Below, piece by piece: positions 17,638 through 26,117 of a stretch of 64,000 nt of DNA. The translations under genes were made by a program, and so were the position numbers. This DNA is from CAZMZW01 sp963802275 (GTDB taxonomy: Bacteria; Chloroflexota; Anaerolineae; Anaerolineales; Anaerolineaceae): the NCBI GenBank assembly GCA_963802275.1, contig CAWDIB010000004.1, positions 868,001 to 932,000 of the forward strand. The letters run 5' to 3'. The first letter of the stretch is position 1. Every line of letters begins with the position of its first letter. The notes beneath the pieces are model-generated. The model did not search any database, was not told the origin of the DNA, and worked only from the letters and a program-made list of their open reading frames with translations.

Positions 17638-19530
17638 ATGAAATCATCACACGGTGATCAAAAGAAAAGGATCCTGCCCTATGGCAGTTGGCAGAGTCCC
17701 ATAACCGCTGATATGCTGGCCGACCGCGAGCGGGTGGGAGATGCCAAATGGTATACCGACGGTAAAGGCTTGGATTGGCTGCAGGTCAAGGATGGTAAAG
17801 GCAGGATCTTCCATTCGCAGATAGGAAAACCGATCAAACCAATGACCGGAATTGATAATGATGTGCGTGGCACAATTGGGTATGGCGGCGGTGAATTCGC
17901 CAGTGGAGACGGGTTCATAATTTTTGCCAGCCGGGATGGACGTTTGTACCGGCAGGATTTCAAGACCGGCAATTGCATTCCCATCACACCCGGATGGGGC
18001 AGCATGGCTTCGCCAGCCATTTCTCCCAACCAGCGATGGGTTTTGTTCGTTTTCAGCGATGGCGAAAAAGATTTGATCGGTGCGGTCAATGCAAAAGGAC
18101 ATGGCTGGCCATTGGTGTTGGCAAGCGGGGCTGATTTTTACATGCAGCCAGTTTGGCACCCGGGAGGGGAGTACATTGCCTGGGTTGAATGGGATAACCC
18201 CGCCCTGCCCTGGCAGGCGAGCCGGGTTAAAATCGGCGAAACGGGCGGAATGCAGATCAAGCTTTTTTCGGAAGACTGGGTGGCAGGTGACGAAAAAATG
18301 CCGGCCACGCACCCGCAATTCAGTCCGGATGGAAAATGGCTCAGTTACATTCAATCTGCTGGAAACTGGTCCCAACTCGTGCTTTACCATGTAAAACGCA
18401 AAAAGAAAAATATTCTTGTTCAAGGTGAGGGCATCAGCTTTGGCAATCCGGGCTGGGTACAGGGTCAGCGGTTTTATGGTTGGAGTGGTGACAGCCAACA
18501 AATTTTTTACCGCCAGGTTCAGGGGGGAGTTGCCACGCTTTGGGCGGTGGATGTAGACAAACAAAAAGCCAGGCAATTATCCATCCCACCCTACACATGG
18601 ATCAGCCAATTGGATGTTGCGCGACCTGAAGAAAAGGTTCTCATGCGGGCATCTTCTCCATTCCACCCTCAGCGGTTGATTCAATGGGAAGAAGGCAAAA
18701 TATCAGAATTAACCAAACCATCCTTCGCGAAAATATCAAGGAAATTTCTACCAGCCCCCATGCCCATTCAATGGCAGGCGGAGGATGGCACAACCATTTT
18801 TGGCACCTATTATCCGCCGACAAATCCATTTTTCATCGCGCATGGCAAACCGCCCCTGCTCGTAGAGGTGCATGCCGGTCCGACCATGAACAATCTGTGG
18901 GTTTTTGTGCCCGAACGGGCTTATTTCACCTCGCGCGGATATGCGATGGTGGCGGTGGATTACCGCGGCAGCACCGGTTACGGGCGTCGCTACCAGGATG
19001 CAATCCGCAAGAAATGGGGGGTTGTGGACGTTTTGGATGCCATAGGTGCCGCCAAAGCGGTGTCTGAACGCGGACTCTGTGATGAAAACCGCATGGCAAT
19101 CATGGGCAGCAGCGCAGGTGGTTTTACCGTATTGAACACGCTGATCCAGTTTCCACACTTTTTCAGAGCGGCTGTGTGTTCTTATCCGGTGTGTGATCTG
19201 ATGGAAGATATCCAAAAAACGCACAAGCTGGAAAGGTACTACAACCACTACCTAGTCGGAGACCCCAGGAGGGATCGCAGAAATTATCTCGCCCGGTCAC
19301 CTCTCCTTACCGCCGAAAGAATTGTTGATCCGATTGCTATTTTTCACGGAGAAAATGATCGGGTGGTAACCATCGGCCAAACGCGGCAATTGGTTGAGGA
19401 ATTGGAAAAACAAGGTACACCTCATTTATATATAACTTATCCTGATGAAGGGCATGGCTTTCGCAAGACAGAAACGATCCGCGATTATTATCAGCGGATG
19501 CTGAATTTTCTCAGTAATAATCTTAAATAA
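17638..19530 (+). CDS. S9-family prolyl oligopeptidase/acylaminoacyl peptidase
   Basis: 630-residue serine peptidase with an N-terminal beta-propeller of TolB/WD40-like blades (residues about 1-370; repeats such as HPQFSPDGKWLSYIQS) and a C-terminal alpha/beta hydrolase domain. The catalytic triad is visible: S492 in GSSAGGF, D574 in HGENDRVV and H606 in DEGHGF. HAGPTMNNLWVF and VAVDYRGSTGYGR are family landmarks. It has no signal peptide, so it is probably a cytoplasmic oligopeptidase or acylaminoacyl peptidase. Its end converges with the aminotransferase gene. Confidence 0.93.
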   Translation: MKSSHGDQKKRILPYGSWQSPITADMLADRERVGDAKWYTDGKGLDWLQVKDGKGRIFHSQIGKPIKPMTGIDNDVRGTIGYGGGEFASGDGFIIFASRDGRLYRQDFKTGNCIPITPGWGSMASPAISPNQRWVLFVFSDGEKDLIGAVNAKGHGWPLVLASGADFYMQPVWHPGGEYIAWVEWDNPALPWQASRVKIGETGGMQIKLFSEDWVAGDEKMPATHPQFSPDGKWLSYIQSAGNWSQLVLYHVKRKKKNILVQGEGISFGNPGWVQGQRFYGWSGDSQQIFYRQVQGGVATLWAVDVDKQKARQLSIPPYTWISQLDVARPEEKVLMRASSPFHPQRLIQWEEGKISELTKPSFAKISRKFLPAPMPIQWQAEDGTTIFGTYYPPTNPFFIAHGKPPLLVEVHAGPTMNNLWVFVPERAYFTSRGYAMVAVDYRGSTGYGRRYQDAIRKKWGVVDVLDAIGAAKAVSERGLCDENRMAIMGSSAGGFTVLNTLIQFPHFFRAAVCSYPVCDLMEDIQKTHKLERYYNHYLVGDPRRDRRNYLARSPLLTAERIVDPIAIFHGENDRVVTIGQTRQLVEELEKQGTPHLYITYPDEGHGFRKTETIRDYYQRMLNFLSNNLK

Positions 19531-19531
19531 A

Positions 19532-19557
19532 AACCGGCATGAACAGCCATGCCGGTT
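19532..19557. terminator. Terminator hairpin between convergent genes
   Basis: AACCGGCATG (19532-19541) pairs perfectly with CATGCCGGTT (19548-19557) over a six-base loop. Followed by T-rich sequence on the minus strand (end of the aminotransferase gene); the + strand tail is weak. Confidence 0.75.
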
Positions 19558-19576
19558 CCTGAACATCCCCGGGGTT

Positions 19577-20644
19577 CTACTGCTGCATGAATTCTTCGAG
19601 GGCGGACAGCAAATTATCCACATCCTGCAGGCTGGTTTCGCCCATGGTGGCGACACGGAATGTGACATCCTTGATAGCACCATAACCATTGGCGATGCGC
19701 ATGCCTTTTTGCAGCAGGAATTTATTCAAATCGCCAATGACCCATTTTTTGTCATTGTTCACAGTAGCCACCGTTTTTGAACGGTAACCATCCTCAGGAT
19801 AAGGTTTCAATCCATGGGCAATCGACCAATCATATACCTTCTGTGACATGGCAGCATGACGCTGAAAGCGTGCATCCAACCCTTCGGCAAACATACGGTC
19901 CAGCTGGAAATCAAGGGCATAAACCAACGGCAGCACCGGCGTCATGGGGGTGGAGTCTTTCAGTCGGTGTTTTTCGAGCAGCAACAGGTCGAAATACCAT
20001 CCGCGGTTTTCCACCGACTCTGCTTTTTTGAGGGCGCGGTCGGAAACACCCGCCATTGAAAGGCCGGGCGGCAGGGCGAAACACTTTTGCGAAGAAGTCA
20101 GCAGAAAATCAATGCCCCATGCATCCATTTCAATTTTAACGCCGCCCAGCGAAGACACCGCATCCACCATGATGATGGTATCAGGGCTGACCTCATGAAG
20201 GACTTTGCATAATTCCTCAACAGGATTTTCGACACCGGTTGAGGTTTCATTATGAACAATGGTTATGGACTCGTATTGCTTTTTCTTCAACGCGTCACGC
20301 AACCTATCCAGTTCTAAGGGTTTGCCCCATTCCGTATCCAGACGATCGGCTTGCTTGCCATTAGCCAGTGCACATTGATACCAGCGTTCAGAAAAGGCTC
20401 CACTTGTGCAACAAAGGATGTCCTTATTGGCAAAGTTGCGGATGCCTGCCTCCTGCATGCCTGAACCCGAATGAGTTCCAAGAAAAACACGATACTGGGT
20501 ATAAAAGACCTTTTGCGCTTTTTCAGCGGCACGCCGGTGAATTTCCTCGTATTCCTTGCTGCGGTGAGGCAGCATGGGCTTGGTCATCGCCTGCAAAACC
20601 TCGGGAGCAACATCCACCGGGCCGGGGACAAACATGCGTGTCAT
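19577..20644 (-). CDS. Class V aminotransferase (serine-pyruvate/alanine-glyoxylate type)
   Basis: 355-residue PLP-dependent aminotransferase. The N-terminal RMFVPGPVDVAPEVL, the glycine-rich THSGSGMQEAGIRN, the cofactor aspartate in VDAVSSLGG and the Schiff-base lysine in TSSQKCFALPPGLS all match the serine-pyruvate/alanine-glyoxylate aminotransferase group. It interconverts an amino acid and a 2-oxoacid; serine, alanine and glyoxylate are the usual partners. A GTG at 20653 abuts the AAAGGAG ribosome site, whereas ATG 20644 is eight bases from it and is preferred. It stands 33 bp from the small membrane protein upstream on the same strand. Confidence 0.9.
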   Translation of the reverse strand: MTRMFVPGPVDVAPEVLQAMTKPMLPHRSKEYEEIHRRAAEKAQKVFYTQYRVFLGTHSGSGMQEAGIRNFANKDILCCTSGAFSERWYQCALANGKQADRLDTEWGKPLELDRLRDALKKKQYESITIVHNETSTGVENPVEELCKVLHEVSPDTIIMVDAVSSLGGVKIEMDAWGIDFLLTSSQKCFALPPGLSMAGVSDRALKKAESVENRGWYFDLLLLEKHRLKDSTPMTPVLPLVYALDFQLDRMFAEGLDARFQRHAAMSQKVYDWSIAHGLKPYPEDGYRSKTVATVNNDKKWVIGDLNKFLLQKGMRIANGYGAIKDVTFRVATMGETSLQDVDNLLSALEEFMQQ

Positions 20645-20677
20645 GGGATCCACTCCTTTTTTATTAACAAATTTTTG

Positions 20678-20884
20678 CTAACGTAAAACGAACGATAACA
20701 CCACCAGCACACCCAGGAAAAAGATCGCCAGGCTGCCAATCCTTTTCAGGTCTTTTATTACGTATGAATAGTCCGGGTTAAACTCTGCTGAACGGTTGAC
20801 TATCGGGCTAACAGGACTGGGGTTATCCAATCTGGCCGCGACAGCGATTTTATTGCGGTATTTTTTTCTATTTTTCTTACTCAT
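20678..20884 (-). CDS. Small single-pass membrane protein, unknown function
   Basis: 68 residues from ATG 20884, chosen because AGGAG precedes it; a longer frame upstream has no such site. The basic N-terminus (MSKKNRKKYRNK) and a Pro/Asn-rich middle lead to one C-terminal TM helix (LAIFFLGVLVVLSFVLR). A cytoplasmic N-terminus with a C-terminal tail anchor is likely. I do not recognise a family. It precedes the class V aminotransferase on the same strand. Confidence 0.6.
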   Translation of the reverse strand: MSKKNRKKYRNKIAVAARLDNPSPVSPIVNRSAEFNPDYSYVIKDLKRIGSLAIFFLGVLVVLSFVLR

Positions 20885-21021
20885 TTTTTTCTCCTGGATA
20901 TATATTTTATTGCACAAGACCGGTTTTTGGATAGTGATAAGTATCCTGAATTGGATGGAGAGTTCCTATCAAAGTGATTGAAACGAAGTGCTATCCCACT
21001 TTATAATAAAATCATCAATAA

Positions 21022-23034
21022 GTGCCCTTACAATTGGCACAATCCAAAAAGCCGATGACAAAAACATCCCCCAAACTAAAGAATACAGCCATCTTTCCCG
21101 CCAAATTTATTCAATTCACTACCCTCTTTCTCTTATGCGCTGCATTGGCGGAGAATTTTAAATCAGGTGTTTTTTCATTTGGCAAGTCAGCGGACACCGT
21201 GCTCATTTTGTGGTTATTCCTGATATTGATAAGTGCTTGTTCCACTTTGGCTTCTTTTTCAAAAAAAGACTATTTTCTGAGGATTTATGAGTACCTATTG
21301 ATAAAAATCAGTGCATTCAAATTTCTGAATTGGGTCTTCGCAGGGTTTATCTGCGTTATTTTCCCGTTGATGCTATTTCGTTTGGACCCTCTTTTACTGC
21401 AAAGCTTTTTCTTCCGAATTTCCATTCTCTGGGTTATTTCATTAACTGCTGCATTTTTCTTAAAGGGCTTTTTTAAAAAGACCACATTCATCCAGCTCCT
21501 CCTGGTTTCCTTATTGGTTTCCACCGCACTATACCAGGCTGCCAGTTTTTTCCGCGACCTGACCACTTACCGGTTCTCGTTGGCCTGGTCGGAAGGCAGC
21601 CGGTATTACTATGCATCCCTGCCCTTCAGCCAAAAGCTGTATGGACAAACACTGCCCTGGTCTTTTTTACATCCCTCCCGTTATTTGCTGATGGCCCTGC
21701 CTTTTTTATTTGAAGATCTGCCTATCTGGATCCATCGCGGTTGGCAGATTTTTTTATGGATTTCTCTTACCGGGCTTGGCTGTCTGGCCATCCTCCATCG
21801 GCTTAAGATCAAAGACCGGCTTATCGGGGTTGCTGTAAATGCGTGGTGTTTCATCTTCCTGCTGCAAGGACCTGTCTATTACCACCTGATGGTTTGTGCC
21901 ATCCTGGTTCTATATGGCTTTGACATACATAATTTCAAGAAAAGCCTGTTGTTTGTATTATTGGCATCCCTGTGGGCAGGGATTTGCCGCGTCAACTGGT
22001 TCCCGCTGCCGGCAGCATTAGCCATCCTGCTGTATGTCCTGGAAAAACCTGTCAATCAAAAAGACAGGCTTTTTCATTATCTGCGGGTACCCGCCCTGTT
22101 TGGCGTCATTGGCCTCGGCGCCAGCCTGGTTTCACAGGCATCCTATATCCCAATTTCCGGCAACCAGGATCCCGCCCTGTTCGCATCCAGCTTTACCTCT
22201 GATTTGCTGTGGTACCGTCTTCTGCCCAGCCCAACCTACCCGGCAGGGATCCTGACCGGTCTATTCATCCTGATCGCGCCCCTGCTAATTTTGATATGGA
22301 TCAATTTTAGTGGCATCAACCGCACCCTTCACTGGCTGCGGAGAGCAATCAGCCTGGGAATCCTGATTAGTTTTTTTGCGGGAGGATTGGTGGTAAGCGT
22401 CAAGATCGGCGGTGGCAGCAACCTGCATAACCTGGATGCATTTCTTTTACTATTGACCGTTTTCTGTTCCTACCTTGTTTTTAACCGAATACAAAGAGAT
22501 GATACGAACCATCCGGTTTCGGTCCAGGTTTCTGCACTCCTGGCAATCCTGCTGGTATTGATGCCCACCGGCTGGTCCATTCAACAATGGTCACCTTTCC
22601 CAAAATTGGACAAGTCTGCTGCCTATCAGGAGCTAAATTTGCTGGATGAGAGCGTCCAAAGAGTTGCGGCATCGGGGAGGGAAATCCTGTTCATCTCGGA
22701 AAGGCACCTGCTGACTTTTCAGAACATCAAGGGTGTAAAGCTGGTACCTGACTATGAGTTGCTGACCCTGATGGAAATGGCCATTTCCAAAAACCAGGGG
22801 TTCTTGAATGGTTTTTACCAGGACTTGGCCCGCCAGCGGTTCGGACTGATCATCATGGATAAACAATATGTGATATTTAAAGATGGGACCACTGCCTTCC
22901 CTGAAGAGAATAACGCCTGGGTAAAATCCATCTTGATCCCGCTCCTTGAATACTACCAGCCCATCACCTGGCTGAGATCCAGCGATACCGAGATATACGC
23001 GCCAAGGAACCCGGCTGGGCAAGCCATGCAATAA
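21022..23034 (+). CDS. Large multi-pass membrane protein, GT-C glycosyltransferase-like
   Basis: 670 residues with about 12 predicted TM segments and a C-terminal globular domain of some 110 residues (DESVQRVAASGREILFISER to the end). This layout (TM bundle, then a soluble tail starting with a residue-level mention of reading a stored state) is typical of GT-C enzymes using polyprenyl-linked sugars, but no PMT_2 motif is certain. NWFPLPAALAILLYVLEKP and GGGSNLHNLDAFLLLL are the most distinctive stretches. The start is ambiguous: GTG 21022, with a TATAAT at 21002-21007, or ATG 21055. First gene of the six-gene plus-strand run reaching 29.4 kb. Confidence 0.6.
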   Translation: MPLQLAQSKKPMTKTSPKLKNTAIFPAKFIQFTTLFLLCAALAENFKSGVFSFGKSADTVLILWLFLILISACSTLASFSKKDYFLRIYEYLLIKISAFKFLNWVFAGFICVIFPLMLFRLDPLLLQSFFFRISILWVISLTAAFFLKGFFKKTTFIQLLLVSLLVSTALYQAASFFRDLTTYRFSLAWSEGSRYYYASLPFSQKLYGQTLPWSFLHPSRYLLMALPFLFEDLPIWIHRGWQIFLWISLTGLGCLAILHRLKIKDRLIGVAVNAWCFIFLLQGPVYYHLMVCAILVLYGFDIHNFKKSLLFVLLASLWAGICRVNWFPLPAALAILLYVLEKPVNQKDRLFHYLRVPALFGVIGLGASLVSQASYIPISGNQDPALFASSFTSDLLWYRLLPSPTYPAGILTGLFILIAPLLILIWINFSGINRTLHWLRRAISLGILISFFAGGLVVSVKIGGGSNLHNLDAFLLLLTVFCSYLVFNRIQRDDTNHPVSVQVSALLAILLVLMPTGWSIQQWSPFPKLDKSAAYQELNLLDESVQRVAASGREILFISERHLLTFQNIKGVKLVPDYELLTLMEMAISKNQGFLNGFYQDLARQRFGLIIMDKQYVIFKDGTTAFPEENNAWVKSILIPLLEYYQPITWLRSSDTEIYAPRNPAGQAMQ

Positions 23035-23077
23035 GGCGATAAAATTGAAAACTACCTTGATTGGTTGATAACATCTC

Positions 23078-24052
23078 ATGAGTTCCCAAAAGGCAATCAA
23101 ATCCAAACCGGAGGCATTCAAACAGCAAAAACAACCCTGGTGGCGGTGGTTGATCACCATCCTGTCAGTCGGACTGTTTGCATTCATCCTGTATCAGAGT
23201 CGCGATGACTTTATCACAATCCTGCAAACCGCGTCCCCGGGCTTGGCATTAGCGGGACTGGCAATACTCTTCCTGTCACGGCAGGTGGTCACCGCCCGCT
23301 GGCATGCCCTGCTGAAGATTGCTGAAAAACCTATCAGTTACTGGGAAACGATCCGGCTTACCTATGCGGGCTTGTTTGCCACCAACTTTTTGCCCACCTC
23401 CATCGGCGGCGACCTGGTCAGGTTCATTGGCACCACTCAAGCAGGGGTGGATTCCGCCCTGGTACTGGCTTCGCTCATCATGGACCGGGTGGTTGGATTG
23501 GTCGGAATGTCAATCATGGTACCTGGTGGTTTGTTATTAATCACCCGGTCAATTGCAATTGGCGGAGAAATCCCTTCATTGGCCATTTCATTCAATGGAT
23601 TCGCGGCATTCTTCGGTAAATTATGGAAAAAAGTGATCGGCTACCTCCAGAAAATTTTCAAAGACATCCTGTTCTGGCTAAAACATCCCAAGAATCTCTT
23701 TTACGCTCTCATTTTCACCCTCATGCATGAGTTGCTTTTATTTGGGATGTACTGGTTTTTTCTACAGTCAGTCGGAGAAAATGTCCCTTATTGGACAATC
23801 GCTTTTCTTTACAGCCTGAGCTACCTGGCAACCCTGATCCCGCTTTCCATCGGGGGGTTGGGTATTCAGGAAATGTCGATCACCTACCTGTATTCCAATT
23901 TCGCCGGTGTGTCCGTACAGGCGGCATTGGCACTTGCCGTACTCTCCCGCCTGGCATTTGTGATCAACAGCCTGCCGGGTGCATTTTTCTTGCCAGCCAT
24001 TTTAAAATTCAATGGCCATCAGGGGAAAGCTGTGCCCGCGAGTTCACAATAA
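23078..24052 (+). CDS. UPF0104/AglD-like flippase domain protein (LPG synthase TM family)
   Basis: 324-residue polytopic protein of the lysylphosphatidylglycerol synthase transmembrane (UPF0104, YbhN-like) family. Hallmarks are the N-terminal FLSRQVVTARWHALL, the loop TNFLPTSIGGDLVRF (usual NxxLPxxxGGDxxR) and PLSIGGLGIQEMSITYLYS near the C-terminus. About eight TM segments and a basic, Gln-rich cytoplasmic N-terminus. In archaea and actinobacteria, relatives take part in polyprenol-linked glycan transfer or flipping. Its place between GT-C genes suggests moving lipid-linked sugar across the membrane (inference). Confidence 0.85.
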   Translation: MSSQKAIKSKPEAFKQQKQPWWRWLITILSVGLFAFILYQSRDDFITILQTASPGLALAGLAILFLSRQVVTARWHALLKIAEKPISYWETIRLTYAGLFATNFLPTSIGGDLVRFIGTTQAGVDSALVLASLIMDRVVGLVGMSIMVPGGLLLITRSIAIGGEIPSLAISFNGFAAFFGKLWKKVIGYLQKIFKDILFWLKHPKNLFYALIFTLMHELLLFGMYWFFLQSVGENVPYWTIAFLYSLSYLATLIPLSIGGLGIQEMSITYLYSNFAGVSVQAALALAVLSRLAFVINSLPGAFFLPAILKFNGHQGKAVPASSQ

Positions 24053-24096
24053 AAACAGTGCTGATATAAACTTCAAGAGATTAAAAGGATTTGAGC

Positions 24097-26117
24097 ATGC
24101 TGCAAAGTGCGTTAAAAATAATTCCCTTGTTGGTTTGGGTGATTGCTTGTGCAATCGGTGGCTTCTGGTTGGTCCGGGCGCTTTTCAAACTGCACGCCCA
24201 CGAAGAATTGGTTGTTGGCATTACCACCGGACTGCTCATTTCCACCTACCTGGTCAATTTCTTAGGCCGGTTTCTTGATTTTCCAGCTGCCTGCTGGGCA
24301 GGTGCGGGCATTCTCCTTGTCAGTGGATTTCTGTTGAACTTCCCCAAAAATCGGCATGAGTTATTACAGCTTTTCCAGGTAAAAATTGACTTTAAATTAT
24401 GGGCGGTCATCTTTTTATTAGTTTTCATTTTCTGGGGAATTGGCAATGGATTGGGATTGCTGGATGAGTATCCCATCCTGCCGCTCATTTCACAAATTGC
24501 CGGGGGCGATCTGCCTCCGCACTTTGCGCTCGACCCAAATGTTGTTTATAACTATCACTACTTTACGTTTCTTTTCTCCGCGCAATTGATGCGCCTGGGT
24601 GATTTATTCCCCTGGACAGGTCTGGACCTGCAGCAAGCCATCTTTTTGACTTTCGCGATGGTTTTACTGGGATTATGGGTTTATCGGATTACTCGGAATA
24701 AGATTGCCGGAATCTGTGCCGGTTTCTTTTATTTCTTTTCCGGCGGCACCCGCTGGCTCATGCTTTTCCTGCCGCAGCCTTTGATCAGCCTGATGGACAA
24801 GAGCATCGAAAGAATGGGGAGCGGACTCAACAGCGGAGCCACCCTGCAAGCCGCACTGACCAGCCCCTGGGCGGCACGCGGTACCGGTCCTTATCTCATC
24901 CCATTTGCCTACGGCAATGGTTTCAACAGTTCCTTCACCATTGCACTGGGATACATCTTCAATTTAACAGTTGCTGTTTTTAATGATCTTCCTGCTTACT
25001 TTTAAGCGCCACAAGAATTGGGGGGCGATCATTGTATACGCCATTTTATTGGCAGCACTTGAACTGTCCAATGAAGTCACCTATGCTGTATTTATTCTGG
25101 GATTTCTTGTCATGCTGGCAGCTTTTATCATTAAAAACCGGACTTTAAAATTTCCTCCGGAAATCATCCATTTGCTTTCAGCCATATTTTTTTCAGGCAT
25201 CCTCACCCTGTTTCAAGGAGGAGTTATTTCGGGGGTATTTGAGGGATGGCTCAACCGAGCTCCAAATATCGCCGGGGAAGGGGGTTCCTTCCATAACATT
25301 TCTTTCTTTTTGGCCTTTCCCCCCGGATTTGTCAATGCTCAATTGGGATTCTTGTCCTTTTTCAACCCCATTCACCTTTTGGTCTTACTGCTCGAAATTG
25401 GGCCCGATGATCCTTCTGGTTATTCCCACCATCAAATGGGGATATCACGCATTGAAATCAGAAAGATGGGTGGAGGCCTCTTTGGTGGGAATGGTGATTG
25501 TCAGCTTTGCCCTGTCATTCATCCTGATGAGTTTCAAATCCAGCAGCCTGGGGGCACTTTCACGAGCACAGAATTCGTTTTTATTCATCACCAGGATATT
25601 CGCCATCCCGATTTTATTCTTATGGCTCATTCGCAGGCAGCAATCAACCAGAATCATTGCAGGAGTACTCTTGTTCATCACCCTTTTTGGCGGCCTGGCA
25701 GTCTTCAGCATTGAATTACTTGCCATTCAAAAACCGATCCTCAGCACCTACATCGAACCACTGGATGCGAAGATCATGAAAGAATATTGGAATAAACTGG
25801 ATGAAAAATACTGGGTATTGGATGCAGAGCCGATCCGGGATGCCGTCCTGTTTGGCCGTCCGACCAATGCGGCCATCACCTGGTTTGAATTCAAGCCGGA
25901 ATACCTGAGCCTGGTGAACAACCCTGATCCTTATGCAATGCAAAAAGGAGGATATGGCTACCTCTACGCCAATGGAAGATATATCCAATCACTACCGGTT
26001 TCTGTCAGCCAAAGGTTAAATGATCCTTGCGTGAAAGTCCTGGCGGATTTTAAGGATGATTTTGGCGGGCAAAGAATTCTTTTGGATGTGAGAGCATGTA
26101 AACAAAATGACTCATAA
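24097..26117 (+). CDS. GT-C-like multi-pass membrane protein (two frameshifts as sequenced)
   Basis: Repaired product of 673 residues with about 12 TM segments, a clear paralogue of the protein at 42730-44760. Both share a loop (GLGLLDEYPILPLISQI here, GLGIYDDYHHLPAISAM there), the stretch MRLGDLFPW/MRLGNLFPW, GGTRWLMLFLPQP/GGTRYLLMLLPQP, and a C-terminal ending with DPC[VI][KR]V and R[IR]LLD. The acidic pair DE/DD in the first extracellular loop is where GT-C enzymes keep their catalytic Asp. Two one-base insertions break it: TTTTT 24977-24981 and GGG 25400-25402 (or the CCC next to it). Correction restores TVAVLMIFLLTF and EIGPMILLVIP; the original span is 3n+2. ATG 24097 has AAGGA eight bases before it. 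Overlaps the next gene by 11 bases. Confidence 0.75.
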